Part shown: positions 1-8,145 of the stretch, in pieces
Layout of the letters: every line of letters starts with the position of its first letter
Position numbering within the stretch: the first letter of the stretch is position 1
Assembly: GCA_943370285.1 (NCBI GenBank)
Contig: CALRQJ020000004.1
Coordinates: forward strand, 62,001 to 126,000
Origin: CALRQJ02 sp943370285
Lineage (GTDB): Bacteria; Bacteroidota; Bacteroidia; Chitinophagales; Chitinophagaceae
Reading direction: 5' to 3'
Length of the DNA stretch: 64,000 nucleotides
Position numbers and translations under genes: made by a program
The notes under the pieces: generated by a model
Database searches by the model: none
The model's input: only the letters and a program-made list of their open reading frames with translations
What the model was told of the DNA's origin: nothing

Positions 1-303
1 CCCATGCTTTTAGGATTTACTTTTTACTTTGTGGTATGGCACTCCTTTATATCCTTACAAAATATCATTGCTTATCTACAAATGAAGCAAAACTTATCAG
101 CCAAAACAATATTCAAACAAATTCTATTCTATAGTGGTCTTGCTATAGTTGGTATTGCCTTGTTTGGTATGACCGGCTTTATGTTTATTAATAGTACTGC
201 TATTATGGGATACTTATTTTTAGGACTTGCTGTTCTTACCGCTCCGCACATGCAAATCATGCATGACATGTATTGTAGCATTAGAAAAAATAGGACGGCA
301 TAA
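1..303 (+). CDS. Brp/Blh-type beta-carotene 15,15'-dioxygenase, 3' end only
   Basis: This is the C-terminal end of an integral membrane protein whose start lies before the window; the frame is open from base 1. The visible part has two hydrophobic segments. Near its start it has an aromatic stretch ending in WHS, and near its end LTAPHMQIMHDMY. Both fit the last two helices of Brp/Blh enzymes, in which conserved histidines bind the iron that cleaves beta-carotene into two retinals. Members of this family usually sit beside a rhodopsin gene and carotenoid genes, which would be upstream and out of view. The call rests on about 100 residues, so a different polytopic membrane family is possible. 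Confidence 0.65.
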   Translation, partial: PMLLGFTFYFVVWHSFISLQNIIAYLQMKQNLSAKTIFKQILFYSGLAIVGIALFGMTGFMFINSTAIMGYLFLGLAVLTAPHMQIMHDMYCSIRKNRTA

Positions 304-359
304 TTTGTCTATTAGCTTTCTTACCATTCTGTTTAGATATCATCGGAATAAAATAAAAA

Positions 360-380
360 CCCCGATAAAAAATATCGGGG
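360..380 (-). terminator. Intrinsic terminator downstream of pckA
   Basis: A perfect 8-bp stem (CCCCGATA / TATCGGGG) encloses five A residues. On the minus strand it is followed by a T-rich tail. It lies about 77 bp past the pckA stop and probably ends that transcript. The tail on the plus strand is not T-rich, so it would serve the upstream plus-strand gene poorly. Confidence 0.7.
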
Positions 381-427
381 CTTGTACATAGCAATCGAAG
401 AGGTCCGTGGCTTTCGCCTTTTCCAAA

Positions 428-452
428 ACTGTCCCGGCAAGAATGGGACAGT
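428..452 (-). terminator. Hairpin directly after the pckA stop
   Basis: A perfect 8-bp inverted repeat (ACTGTCCC / GGGACAGT, 9-nt loop) starts 4 bp beyond the pckA stop. On the minus strand only TTTT follows, so it is a weaker terminator than the one at 360-380. It may instead protect the mRNA 3' end. Confidence 0.45.
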
Positions 453-456
453 GCGT

Positions 457-2061
457 TTAGTTAGTTGTAGGTGCGGCCTGTAAAATTTCTTCCGTTACAC
501 CGTTGGCATATTGCTCAAAATTTTTGGTAAACTCTAAAGCCAAAGCATTGGCTTTTTTATCGTAAGCTGTTTTATCTTCCCAAGTATTTCTAGGGTTTAA
601 AATTGTTGCCGAAACATTAGGGCAAGTAGTTGGCATTTGCATACTAAATACCGGATGTGTTTCAAACGTTACATTGTCTAAATCGCCATTCAGCGCAGCG
701 GTAATCATGGCTCTGGTATAACTCAATTTCATACGGTTGCCAATGCCATAAGGGCCGCCACTCCAACCGGTATTGATCATCCAAACATTTACTTTATGCT
801 CTTTCATTTTCTTACCCAACATTTCGGCATAAAAACCGGGATGCAATGGTAAAAATGGTGCTCCAAAACAAGCACTGAAAGTGGATTTTGGTTCTGTTAC
901 TCCGGCTTCTGTTCCTGCAACTTTTGCTGTGTAGCCACTAATAAATTGATACATGGCCTGGCCCGGCGTTAACTTGCTGATGGGCGGTAAAACGCCATAA
1001 GCATCGCAGGTTAAAAAGAAAATATTTTTTGGCGTTTTGCCTATTGATGGTTCTAACGCATTACTAATAAAATCTAACGGATAGCTAACCCTTGTGTTTT
1101 CAGTAATCGCAGCGTTACTAAAGTCAATCGTATTGGTGCCATTAAAGTATGTAGTATTTTCTACCAATGCTCCTTCACGAATAGCATGAAAAATTTCAGG
1201 TTCTTTTTCTTCATTTAAATCAATGGTTTTGGCGTAACAACCACCTTCAAAATTGAAAACGCTATTGTTTGTCCAACCATGTTCATCATCACCAATTAGT
1301 TTACGGTTAGGGTCGGCGCTTAAAGTAGTTTTTCCTGTTCCGCTTAAACCAAAGAAAATAGCGGTATCTCCATCTTCACCCATATTAGCACTACAGTGCA
1401 TACTGAGTACACCTTTGTCGTGGGGTAATATATAATTGAGTATCGTGAAAATGCCTTTCTTCATTTCGCCGGTATATCCGGTACCACCAATGATGATGGT
1501 TTTTTCTGTAAAAGAAACAATAGCAAAATTATGTTGACGGGTTCCATCAACTGCCGGATCAGCTTTAAAACCCGGTGCTTGAATGATGTACCAATCGGGT
1601 TGAAAATGGTCTAGTTCAGCTTCGGTTGGTCTAAGAAACATATTGTAAACAAACAAATTGCTCCATGGATTTTCGTTGATGACTCTTATGTTCAATCTGT
1701 AGTTAGTATCTGCACAAGCATAAGCATCTCTCACCCACACTTCTTCTTGTTGACCCAAATAATCGAGTACTTTAGTTTTTAATTGCTGGTAATATGTTGG
1801 TTCAATGGCAATGTTGAAATTATTCCAATGAACAGTGTTTTCGGTAATGGCGTCTTTGACAATGAATTTGTCCTTCGGGCTACGGCCGGTAAATTCTCCT
1901 GTTGCAATTACCAAAGCACCGGTGTCATTTAAGGTTCCTTGTCCAAGGCTAACGGTTTGTTCAATTAAAGCGGATGGTTCTAACTGATAGTGAATGTTGG
2001 TTTTGTCTGAAATACCTGTCTGTAACAACTTGTCTGCTGGTAAGCTAAGGGTTGGAATCAT
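457..2061 (-). CDS. pckA: Phosphoenolpyruvate carboxykinase (ATP)
   Basis: Converts oxaloacetate and ATP to phosphoenolpyruvate, CO2 and ADP, the first committed step of gluconeogenesis, in the cytosol. The protein carries the P-loop GLSGTGKTT (residues 238-246), the metal-binding kinase-2 stretch LIGDDEHGW just after it, and FTGRSPKDK near the N-terminus, all typical of the ATP-dependent family. The length of 534 aa matches the usual 530-540. I chose the ATG at 2061; a TTG nine codons upstream (2088) keeps the frame open but adds only a poorly matching extension. It is a single-gene unit with two hairpins behind it. Confidence 0.96.
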   Translation of the reverse strand: MIPTLSLPADKLLQTGISDKTNIHYQLEPSALIEQTVSLGQGTLNDTGALVIATGEFTGRSPKDKFIVKDAITENTVHWNNFNIAIEPTYYQQLKTKVLDYLGQQEEVWVRDAYACADTNYRLNIRVINENPWSNLFVYNMFLRPTEAELDHFQPDWYIIQAPGFKADPAVDGTRQHNFAIVSFTEKTIIIGGTGYTGEMKKGIFTILNYILPHDKGVLSMHCSANMGEDGDTAIFFGLSGTGKTTLSADPNRKLIGDDEHGWTNNSVFNFEGGCYAKTIDLNEEKEPEIFHAIREGALVENTTYFNGTNTIDFSNAAITENTRVSYPLDFISNALEPSIGKTPKNIFFLTCDAYGVLPPISKLTPGQAMYQFISGYTAKVAGTEAGVTEPKSTFSACFGAPFLPLHPGFYAEMLGKKMKEHKVNVWMINTGWSGGPYGIGNRMKLSYTRAMITAALNGDLDNVTFETHPVFSMQMPTTCPNVSATILNPRNTWEDKTAYDKKANALALEFTKNFEQYANGVTEEILQAAPTTN

Positions 2062-2319
2062 ATAAACTAACGTTTGTTTGTTTTGCAAAGTAAGATAAAA
2101 ATTTTCTAATTATCACTATGTGTAAACTGTACATATTTGAAAATATCTTGTCAGTAACGTTTCCGATTAGATAATTTTTAACTACTCATCTAAATAAAAA
2201 GATTGTTGTCTATCAAAAAAGGCTGCTTTTTTAGAATTTTCAACTTGGTTGTACCCATTTTACAATTTTTAGCCCAATCTTCAGATATGGAAACCTAACT
2301 TAGAAGCATCTCGGTAAAT

Positions 2320-3291
2320 ATGGGAACAATGAAATGGTTGAATCTATCTGTTGTTATGGTGTTAATGAGCATGTTTTCATGGCCATTAACAAGCATGGCT
2401 AATACAAATACTGGCATTTTATTTCAAAAAGATACCACCATTGTGATTGATACGGCGTTGCCTGATATTGCTTTTCCGTTAACGGTAAGAAAATTTATTC
2501 CGGCTGTGCCTTTAAGGCAATTATTGCCAGATAGTAGTTCAAAAATAGTCATCCTAAAAAATGATACTGAGATACAAGTAATTGAAACGGCTGGTGGAGC
2601 AAAACTGTCTTTTGTTGTATCAGATTTTGAATACACCAATGGACAAACTGTAAATGAGCAGGTTGTAGTTACAGTTAGAACAATGCTTACACCCGCTGAT
2701 TTTATTAGCGCTCATGCTCCAACCATCATGAGGGGAGCATTGCTCGATTTGCAATGGGGCTTTCATATTGCTGCATCAACTTCATCAAAGCCCATTCAAC
2801 TCAAAAAAGGAAAATCCATTAGAATTACATTTCCACCATCTACAACAATTGAAAGTCTTTTTTATGGCGATACTTTAAAAACAGGTGCTGTGAATTGGAT
2901 GGAAGCTGCACAACTCGACCCGTTGCAAATCAATCGCTTAGGCTGGATAGCTTTTGGAGAACGTTACCCCAATAAGCAAGATAGAATTGACCAATATGTA
3001 AAATTAGATATTAGTGAAGATTATCTACTACCTGAAAAAGCTACTGTATTGTTGGTTTTTCAAAATAAACATATCGTAGCATCGGGCATTTCAACAGAAG
3101 TGCCGGTATTGTATAGTTTCAGAAATATGCCTATAGGAGAGCAGGTATATGCTATAGCATTTATGGAAGTAGCAGGTAAATTATATGTTGGAAAAAGCGA
3201 CCGTTTTATGGTTGATGAAGAAGATATTCCTGCGATTGAAATGAAAGCATGGAGTAAAGATGTTATTCAACTTTTGCTTCAACAGTTGTGA
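2320..3291 (+). CDS. Secreted protein of unknown function
   Basis: I do not recognise a characterised family. An N-terminal hydrophobic segment followed by a small-residue stretch (residues 5-27) looks like a signal peptide, so the 323-aa protein is probably exported. The middle (about residues 110-175, with LTPADFI and a following beta-rich stretch) faintly resembles a module seen in large bacteroidete surface proteins, but this is weak. The start could be the first ATG or the one three codons later (MKWLN), which gives a cleaner signal peptide. It meets ubiX tail to tail with no spacer. Confidence 0.75.
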   Translation: MGTMKWLNLSVVMVLMSMFSWPLTSMANTNTGILFQKDTTIVIDTALPDIAFPLTVRKFIPAVPLRQLLPDSSSKIVILKNDTEIQVIETAGGAKLSFVVSDFEYTNGQTVNEQVVVTVRTMLTPADFISAHAPTIMRGALLDLQWGFHIAASTSSKPIQLKKGKSIRITFPPSTTIESLFYGDTLKTGAVNWMEAAQLDPLQINRLGWIAFGERYPNKQDRIDQYVKLDISEDYLLPEKATVLLVFQNKHIVASGISTEVPVLYSFRNMPIGEQVYAIAFMEVAGKLYVGKSDRFMVDEEDIPAIEMKAWSKDVIQLLLQQL

Positions 3292-3855
3292 TTATTGGTT
3301 TCCCCAACGATAAGATTTACTGTCTAATCCGGCAATATCTAACACCCTATCTACAACCGTAAGTGCCACTTCTTCTATTGTTGTAGGAACACTATAAAAA
3401 GAAGGCGTAGCCGGACAAATAATGCCTCCGGCCAATGTTACGGTTTCCATATTACGAATGTGAATGAGGTTGTACGGTGTTTCTCTCACCATCAAAATCA
3501 ATTTTCTTCTTTCCTTCAATACAACATCGGCAGCACGGGTAACTAAATCGTCACTAATACCGGCTGCAATTCTGCCTAAAGTGCCCATACTGCATGGTGC
3601 AACAATCATAATATTATATTTGGCAGAACCTGATGCAAAAGGTGCTGAAAAATCGTATTTCTCGTAATATTGAACCGGGTAGTTATTATAATCATCGTTA
3701 CCGAGTTCGGTTTGCCAAACATCTTTGGCATTTTTACTCATTACAATTCCAAGTGCATCCCACTGTTGTCGGAGTTGCATTAATTTATCGAGCAATAATT
3801 TGGCGTAGATGGCACCACTAGCTCCGGTGATAGCAACTGCAATTTTGTTAGACAT
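3292..3855 (-). CDS. ubiX: UbiX-type flavin prenyltransferase
   Basis: UbiX joins dimethylallyl phosphate to FMN to make the prenylated flavin used by UbiD-type decarboxylases. The protein begins AVAITGASGAIYAKLLL, the flavin/phosphate-binding glycine loop of the family. It continues with APCSMGTLGRIAAGISDDLVTRAADV and with RETPYNLIH, both strongly conserved. The length of 187 aa is typical. The ATG at 3855 is preferred; an open extension to 3894 adds 13 residues and would overlap the divergent neighbour. No UbiD partner is visible in this window. It faces the thioredoxin-like gene across only 33 bp. Confidence 0.93.
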   Translation of the reverse strand: MSNKIAVAITGASGAIYAKLLLDKLMQLRQQWDALGIVMSKNAKDVWQTELGNDDYNNYPVQYYEKYDFSAPFASGSAKYNIMIVAPCSMGTLGRIAAGISDDLVTRAADVVLKERRKLILMVRETPYNLIHIRNMETVTLAGGIICPATPSFYSVPTTIEEVALTVVDRVLDIAGLDSKSYRWGNQ

Positions 3856-3888
3856 GTGGGTTACATTTGTATTAACAACAAAAGTAGG

Positions 3889-4404
3889 ATGCAAAAGTTT
3901 ATAGCCTTAATATTGGTGTGGTTTGTTTTTTGTGGTCTTATGGGCCCCAAAAAGAAAAAAAATATTTGGCAATCTTGGACCGAAGTAACTAAACTACAAC
4001 AACAGATTACAAAACCTATTTTGATTGATGTATACACTGATTGGTGCAAATATTGTAAAGTGATGGATGCAACAACGTACCGTAAAGATTCTGTTATCAT
4101 TTATTTGCAACAGCATTTTTATCGGTATAAACTGAATGCAGAAAAAAATGATTCTATCAATTGGCAGCAAAAAGTATATCGTTTCAATCCTAGGTATAAT
4201 ACCCATGATTTTGCAGTATATCTTACGAAGGGAAATACAGTTTATCCTACTACAGTTATCATTAATTCAAAAGGACAACCCTATTTTCAGCCGGGAGCTT
4301 TAACTATAAATGAAATGGAATTTTTGTTGAAATACATGATTGAGGCTGAACCGAAAGGGATTACGATGGCAGATTATCAACAACAATTTATTAGCCGTTG
4401 GTAA
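3889..4404 (+). CDS. Thioredoxin-fold protein with CxxC, exported or membrane-anchored
   Basis: A 171-aa protein with a hydrophobic N-terminus (residues 1-19, signal peptide or anchor) followed by a basic KKKK run and a thioredoxin-like domain. The redox motif is WCKYC (Cys53, Cys56) after the strand ILIDVYTD, and a cis-proline region (YPTTVII) follows. This pattern fits thioredoxin-like envelope proteins that reduce or isomerise disulfides; the partner is unknown. I chose the ATG at 3889 because it begins exactly at the signal-like segment; an upstream GTG at 3856 would abut ubiX. It ends 3 bp from the convergent fmt. Confidence 0.85.
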   Translation: MQKFIALILVWFVFCGLMGPKKKKNIWQSWTEVTKLQQQITKPILIDVYTDWCKYCKVMDATTYRKDSVIIYLQQHFYRYKLNAEKNDSINWQQKVYRFNPRYNTHDFAVYLTKGNTVYPTTVIINSKGQPYFQPGALTINEMEFLLKYMIEAEPKGITMADYQQQFISRW

Positions 4405-4407
4405 TCA

Positions 4408-5340
4408 TTAAGGCATTCTGTAACCTCTTAAAAAATCTGCGATTTCCATTCGCTTTTTACCTTCTAACTGAACATCGGTAACCCAAATAAATCCATCTGC
4501 ACAAACAAACTTCAAATATGTTTTTCCATCAGTTAGCACATCTCCAACTGCTATTTGATGTGGCATAATTTCTTTTTTGCTTTGATACACTTTTAGCATT
4601 TTACCATGCAGTTGCGTAATTGCACCGGGAAAGGGAGAAACACCACGAATGAGGTTATGGATGGCAGTTGCAGATGTATTCCAATTTATAGTGCAAGTGG
4701 CAGTAAAGATTTTTGGTGCATGATGTAATGCTCCATTTGTAAGTGAAGTTTGCGGTGTTTCATTTAAATCATGATGTACCAAGCCATGCATTGTTTTTAC
4801 TAATAATTCGGCACCGAGTATTTTCATTCGGTCATGTACAATTCCTGCTGTATCATCTTCACCAATTGGCATGCTAGCTTGTAATAAAATATCGCCGGTA
4901 TCAATTTCATGTTTCAATTTAAATGTAGTAACGCCGGTTTCTTTTTCTCCATTAATAATTGCCCAATTAATGGGAGCTGCGCCACGGTATTGTGGTAATA
5001 AACTGCCATGTACATTAATAGTACCCATTGGTGGCATGTTCCAAACAATTTCAGGTAACATTCTAAAAGCTACTACTACTTGAATGTCTGCCTTAAATGA
5101 TTGCAGCTGTTCAATAAATTCAACGGATTTTAATTTCTCCGGTTGTAACACCGGAATGTTTTTTTCGACCGCATATTTTTTTACTGCACTTTGGGTGAGT
5201 TTCATGCCACGGCCTGCAGGTTTGTCGGGTGCTGTTACTACTGCTACCACATTATAGCCGGCATTAACTAATGCGTCTAAAGAAGCTACCGCAAACTCAG
5301 GTGTACCCATGAAAATAATACGAGGAGATGAATATTGCAT
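4408..5340 (-). CDS. fmt: Methionyl-tRNA formyltransferase
   Basis: Formylates the initiator Met-tRNA with 10-formyl-tetrahydrofolate. The catalytic core is clear: IIFMGTPEFA at the N-terminus, INVHGSLLPQYRGAAP with Asn109 and His111, and the DTGD motif at about residues 147-150. A C-terminal OB-like domain follows, with VSPFPGA in the linker. The length of 310 aa is normal. The upstream minus-strand gene (the muramidase) ends 40 bp before it, so the two could share a transcript. Confidence 0.97.
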   Translation of the reverse strand: MQYSSPRIIFMGTPEFAVASLDALVNAGYNVVAVVTAPDKPAGRGMKLTQSAVKKYAVEKNIPVLQPEKLKSVEFIEQLQSFKADIQVVVAFRMLPEIVWNMPPMGTINVHGSLLPQYRGAAPINWAIINGEKETGVTTFKLKHEIDTGDILLQASMPIGEDDTAGIVHDRMKILGAELLVKTMHGLVHHDLNETPQTSLTNGALHHAPKIFTATCTINWNTSATAIHNLIRGVSPFPGAITQLHGKMLKVYQSKKEIMPHQIAVGDVLTDGKTYLKFVCADGFIWVTDVQLEGKKRMEIADFLRGYRMP

Positions 5341-5380
5341 GTTGCAAAAGTATTAGTTGCAGCCAACTCCTCCGAAAAAA

Positions 5381-6649
5381 CTATTCAAAATCATCGTAGA
5401 GTAAATAGGTTTTTCTCATACGTTTAAAGGCATCTAACTGCGGTTGCCAACTTGCTCTAATCTCTGCTTCTGATTTGCCATCTTTTATTTGTTGCATCAA
5501 CGTACTATTCCCGGCAAGTTTATTGAAGAAATAATTTGTAGGCTTATCAACCTTAGGTTTCAAAAAGAAATTCGCTTTATCAGGAAAGAGTTTATAGGCT
5601 TCCAACAAATACTTCAACTGCACTTTATTATCCACCATTTTCAACACTGCTTCATTGGTGCCATGTAGGTTCCAACCATAACATAATTTATCTTTTAGTT
5701 TGGGCTCCTTAGCACCATCACGACTAGTAGGCGTAAAGGAAAATAAATGTTTGGGTAAATCGGGGTGACCAAAAATGCAGAACGGAAAATCTGTTCCTCT
5801 TCCTTCACTTAAAACAGTTCCTTCAAAAAAACAAGTGCTGCCATACCAGTATATGCTTGCTAAATCAGGTAAGTTGGGAGATGGTTTAATTGGTAATTCA
5901 TATTTAGTTTTATGGCTATAATTAGCTACTTTAATAATTTGAAAATGAAATAATGTATCGGCAGAATTTTGAGCAAACTTGTAGTAATTCCAACGTTCAT
6001 TGGCTTTCGGGCTTAACCATTGTTCACCTGCTATCATGATGGCATATTCGGCCATTGTCATGCCATAAACAATTGGTACAGGCTGCATGCCTACAAAACT
6101 TCTATAAGCTGTATCTAAAACAGGACCATCTACATAATGTCCGTTAGGATTGGGTCGATCTAAAATCATTAGTGGTTTGCCGGCTTCAAAAGCGGCTTCC
6201 ATAAACTCTTGTAGCGATGAAATAAAAGTGTAAAATCTTGTGCCCACATCCTGAATATCGAACAATAAAACATCTACCTTACTCAAATCTTCGGCAGAAG
6301 GTCTACGTTTTTTTCCATACAGCGAAACAACGGGTACACCTGTAGCTTGATCAATGTAGTTGTCAATTTTTTCTCCTGCATCGGCTGTTCCTCTGAAACC
6401 ATGTTCAGGTCCAAAAGCAATGGTAATATTTACACCTAATTTGATAAGTGTATCCACCAAATGAACTTTGCCAACTGTAGCGGTATGGTTGGCAAATACA
6501 CCGACTCTTTTTCCTTTTAATAGGGGTAGATAGGTGGCTGTACGATGAGCTGCCGGCGTTATAGGCCGACCATTTAAGCCAATATTTTGTTGAGCACTGA
6601 GTTCAAACAAAAATATCATACAGGCAGAAAACAGTAGTATAACCCTCAT
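5381..6649 (-). CDS. namZ: DUF1343 / NamZ-type exo-beta-N-acetylmuramidase, secreted
   Basis: Members of this family (formerly DUF1343) release N-acetylmuramic acid from the non-reducing end of peptidoglycan fragments. The 422-aa protein has a signal peptide (about residues 1-20). It carries the family hallmarks FGPEHGFRG, the SLYG segment, FDIQDVGTRFYT, ILDRPNPNG and GRGTDFPF. Export to the periplasm fits muropeptide salvage. It lies 40 bp upstream of fmt on the same strand and has a 286-bp gap behind its start with room for its own promoter. The symbol is by family membership; activity is not shown. Confidence 0.9.
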   Translation of the reverse strand: MRVILLFSACMIFLFELSAQQNIGLNGRPITPAAHRTATYLPLLKGKRVGVFANHTATVGKVHLVDTLIKLGVNITIAFGPEHGFRGTADAGEKIDNYIDQATGVPVVSLYGKKRRPSAEDLSKVDVLLFDIQDVGTRFYTFISSLQEFMEAAFEAGKPLMILDRPNPNGHYVDGPVLDTAYRSFVGMQPVPIVYGMTMAEYAIMIAGEQWLSPKANERWNYYKFAQNSADTLFHFQIIKVANYSHKTKYELPIKPSPNLPDLASIYWYGSTCFFEGTVLSEGRGTDFPFCIFGHPDLPKHLFSFTPTSRDGAKEPKLKDKLCYGWNLHGTNEAVLKMVDNKVQLKYLLEAYKLFPDKANFFLKPKVDKPTNYFFNKLAGNSTLMQQIKDGKSEAEIRASWQPQLDAFKRMRKTYLLYDDFE

Positions 6650-6935
6650 TTAAAGTGGATTTAGAAGATGAAAATAACAAAATTGTGCGGTATTTTGCTG
6701 TTTTTTGAGTTAATAAAGAGGTTGTACTTATTTTATAACCACAGGAAAATTAATTGACTGTTTTTTAATTGGATATATGGCCTTTTATGAGGTATTTTGC
6801 TGCCGGAAAAATAGAAGTGCCCTTATCTTTCTTGTATATCTATCTAGCTGAAACAGTATTTTAAGTGCCGTTTTCATTGCTTACAAGTAGACATCTCCAC
6901 GACTGCTTTCCGAATTATTCAATAAAAAAAATTGT

Positions 6936-7391
6936 ATGCAGCAAGTAAAAAAAGGTGATACTATTAAAGTGCACTATCACGGAAAATTAACTGATGGAAC
7001 AACATTTGACAGCAGTGCCGGTCGTGAGCCACTTGAATTTGAAGTAGGCGGAGGAATGGTAATTGGTGGTTTTGATAATGGTGTAATGGGAATGACAATT
7101 GGTGAAAAGAAAACCATTGAAATTCCTGCTGATGAAGCTTATGGTCAAAAGCAAGAAGAAATGATCATGGAATTTCCTAAAGATCGATTTCCTGAAGATA
7201 TGGTGCCTGAAGTAGGTATGCAATTGAACATGAGTAATGGTTCGGGTCAAAATTTCCCTGTTGTGATTGTTGATGTACAAGAAGCAGTAGTGATTTTAGA
7301 TGCCAATCATCCATTAGCCGGTCAAGATTTGATTTTTGATTTGGAATTGGTAGAAATTAAAGGGGGTAGTCCATTGATTATTATGCCTTAG
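6936..7391 (+). CDS. SlyD-like FKBP peptidyl-prolyl isomerase
   Basis: An FKBP-fold cis-trans prolyl isomerase and chaperone, probably cytosolic because no signal peptide is seen. The N-terminal half has the FKBP core (VHYHGKLTDGTTFDSS, then GGGMVIGGFDNGVMGMTIGEKKTIEIP). The insert-in-flap segment of SlyD follows at about residues 70-125, then the last strand LIFDLELVEIK. It lacks the His/Cys-rich nickel-binding tail of enterobacterial SlyD; the 151-aa length fits the short tailless form. It is monocistronic with a strong terminator behind it. Confidence 0.93.
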   Translation: MQQVKKGDTIKVHYHGKLTDGTTFDSSAGREPLEFEVGGGMVIGGFDNGVMGMTIGEKKTIEIPADEAYGQKQEEMIMEFPKDRFPEDMVPEVGMQLNMSNGSGQNFPVVIVDVQEAVVILDANHPLAGQDLIFDLELVEIKGGSPLIIMP

Positions 7392-7417
7392 TATTTATTT
7401 ATCAACATATGCTATTG

Positions 7418-7446
7418 AAAAAGAGGAAGCAATGCTTCCTCTTTTT
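7418..7446. terminator. Bidirectional intrinsic terminator
   Basis: A perfect 13-bp stem (AAAAAGAGGAAGC / GCTTCCTCTTTTT) with a 3-nt loop. The arms themselves supply a T run on either strand. It can end the FKBP transcript on the plus strand and the TPR/barrel/UT-M23 transcript on the minus strand. Confidence 0.88.
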
Positions 7447-7475
7447 ATGTACAGTATAGAGCTACAAGTACAAGT

Positions 7476-7515
7476 GTGCGACGCAACAGTAGTTAAATAG
7501 TAGTACCATAGCTTG
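7476..7515 (+). repeat. Dispersed repeat, copy A (GTGCGACGCAAC family)
   Basis: A 39-bp stretch opening with GTGCGACGCAAC and containing ATAGTAG and a terminal AGCT. It matches the stretch at 12967-13004 read on the opposite strand at 30 of 39 positions. It lies between the terminator and the end of the TPR gene. Two copies in gaps of the same gene block suggest a short interspersed repeat rather than coding sequence. Confidence 0.6.
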
Positions 7516-7524
7516 TTACAAGAA

Positions 7525-8145
7525 CTATTTTATTTTACTCAATCCTTCTAAGCAAGAAGCATCGGCGGGTCTGTTCAATAACGCTTTATTAAATAGTGTT
7601 TTGGCATCGTTGTTTTTGCCCATGTTTAAATAGGTCCACGCTAACATATGATTTCCATCATAATCAAATGGGTAGAGATTAACTACTTTCTCAAATAATT
7701 TACTGGCCTGTTCATATTTTTTTCTGTTGTATTGAATAACACCTGCCCAATAATTAGCAGTGTAGTTTTGAGCATCTACTTTTAATATGTCTTCGTAAGC
7801 TTGTAAAACTTTGTCCCAACTTTCTAACACACTCAAAGGCTTTACCAGCCCTAGTTTTGCTTCTACTGCATAAGGTTTTAATGCAGCTGCTTTTTGATAC
7901 AACGCAACGGATTGCGTATAATTTTTATTTTGATAATTTAACCATCCTAGGCGTAAATTTATTTCGTAACTATCTGCATCGTACACTTTATTCATCGTGG
8001 CAATGGCTTCGCCATACAACTTGTTGTACTCTTGTGTATAGCTGTCTTTAAATGCTTTTTGAATTACAGCATCGCTTTGTGCTATTGCCGAAAAACTAAG
8101 CAGTATGATGGCTGCTGTAACCATTTGTTTTTTTAAAATTTCCAT
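7525..8145 (-). CDS. Exported TPR protein
   Basis: A 206-aa protein with a signal peptide (hydrophobic residues 9-21, cleavage near AIAQ) followed by tetratricopeptide repeats over most of its length. Examples are INLRLGWLNYQNKNYTQSV and ANYWAGVIQYNRKKYEQASK. TPRs are protein-binding scaffolds, so a periplasmic assembly or adaptor role is likely; no catalytic residues are seen. Its start lies inside the end of the upstream barrel gene (13-bp overlap) behind a perfect AGGAGG. It is the last gene of the block that begins with the urea-transporter/peptidase fusion. Confidence 0.85.
   Translation of the reverse strand: MEILKKQMVTAAIILLSFSAIAQSDAVIQKAFKDSYTQEYNKLYGEAIATMNKVYDADSYEINLRLGWLNYQNKNYTQSVALYQKAAALKPYAVEAKLGLVKPLSVLESWDKVLQAYEDILKVDAQNYTANYWAGVIQYNRKKYEQASKLFEKVVNLYPFDYDGNHMLAWTYLNMGKNNDAKTLFNKALLNRPADASCLEGLSKIK

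Noticed and set aside
2062..2088. TTG start of pckA giving 543 residues.
   Set aside because: The ATG at 2061 gives the family-typical length and the added nine residues look non-native.
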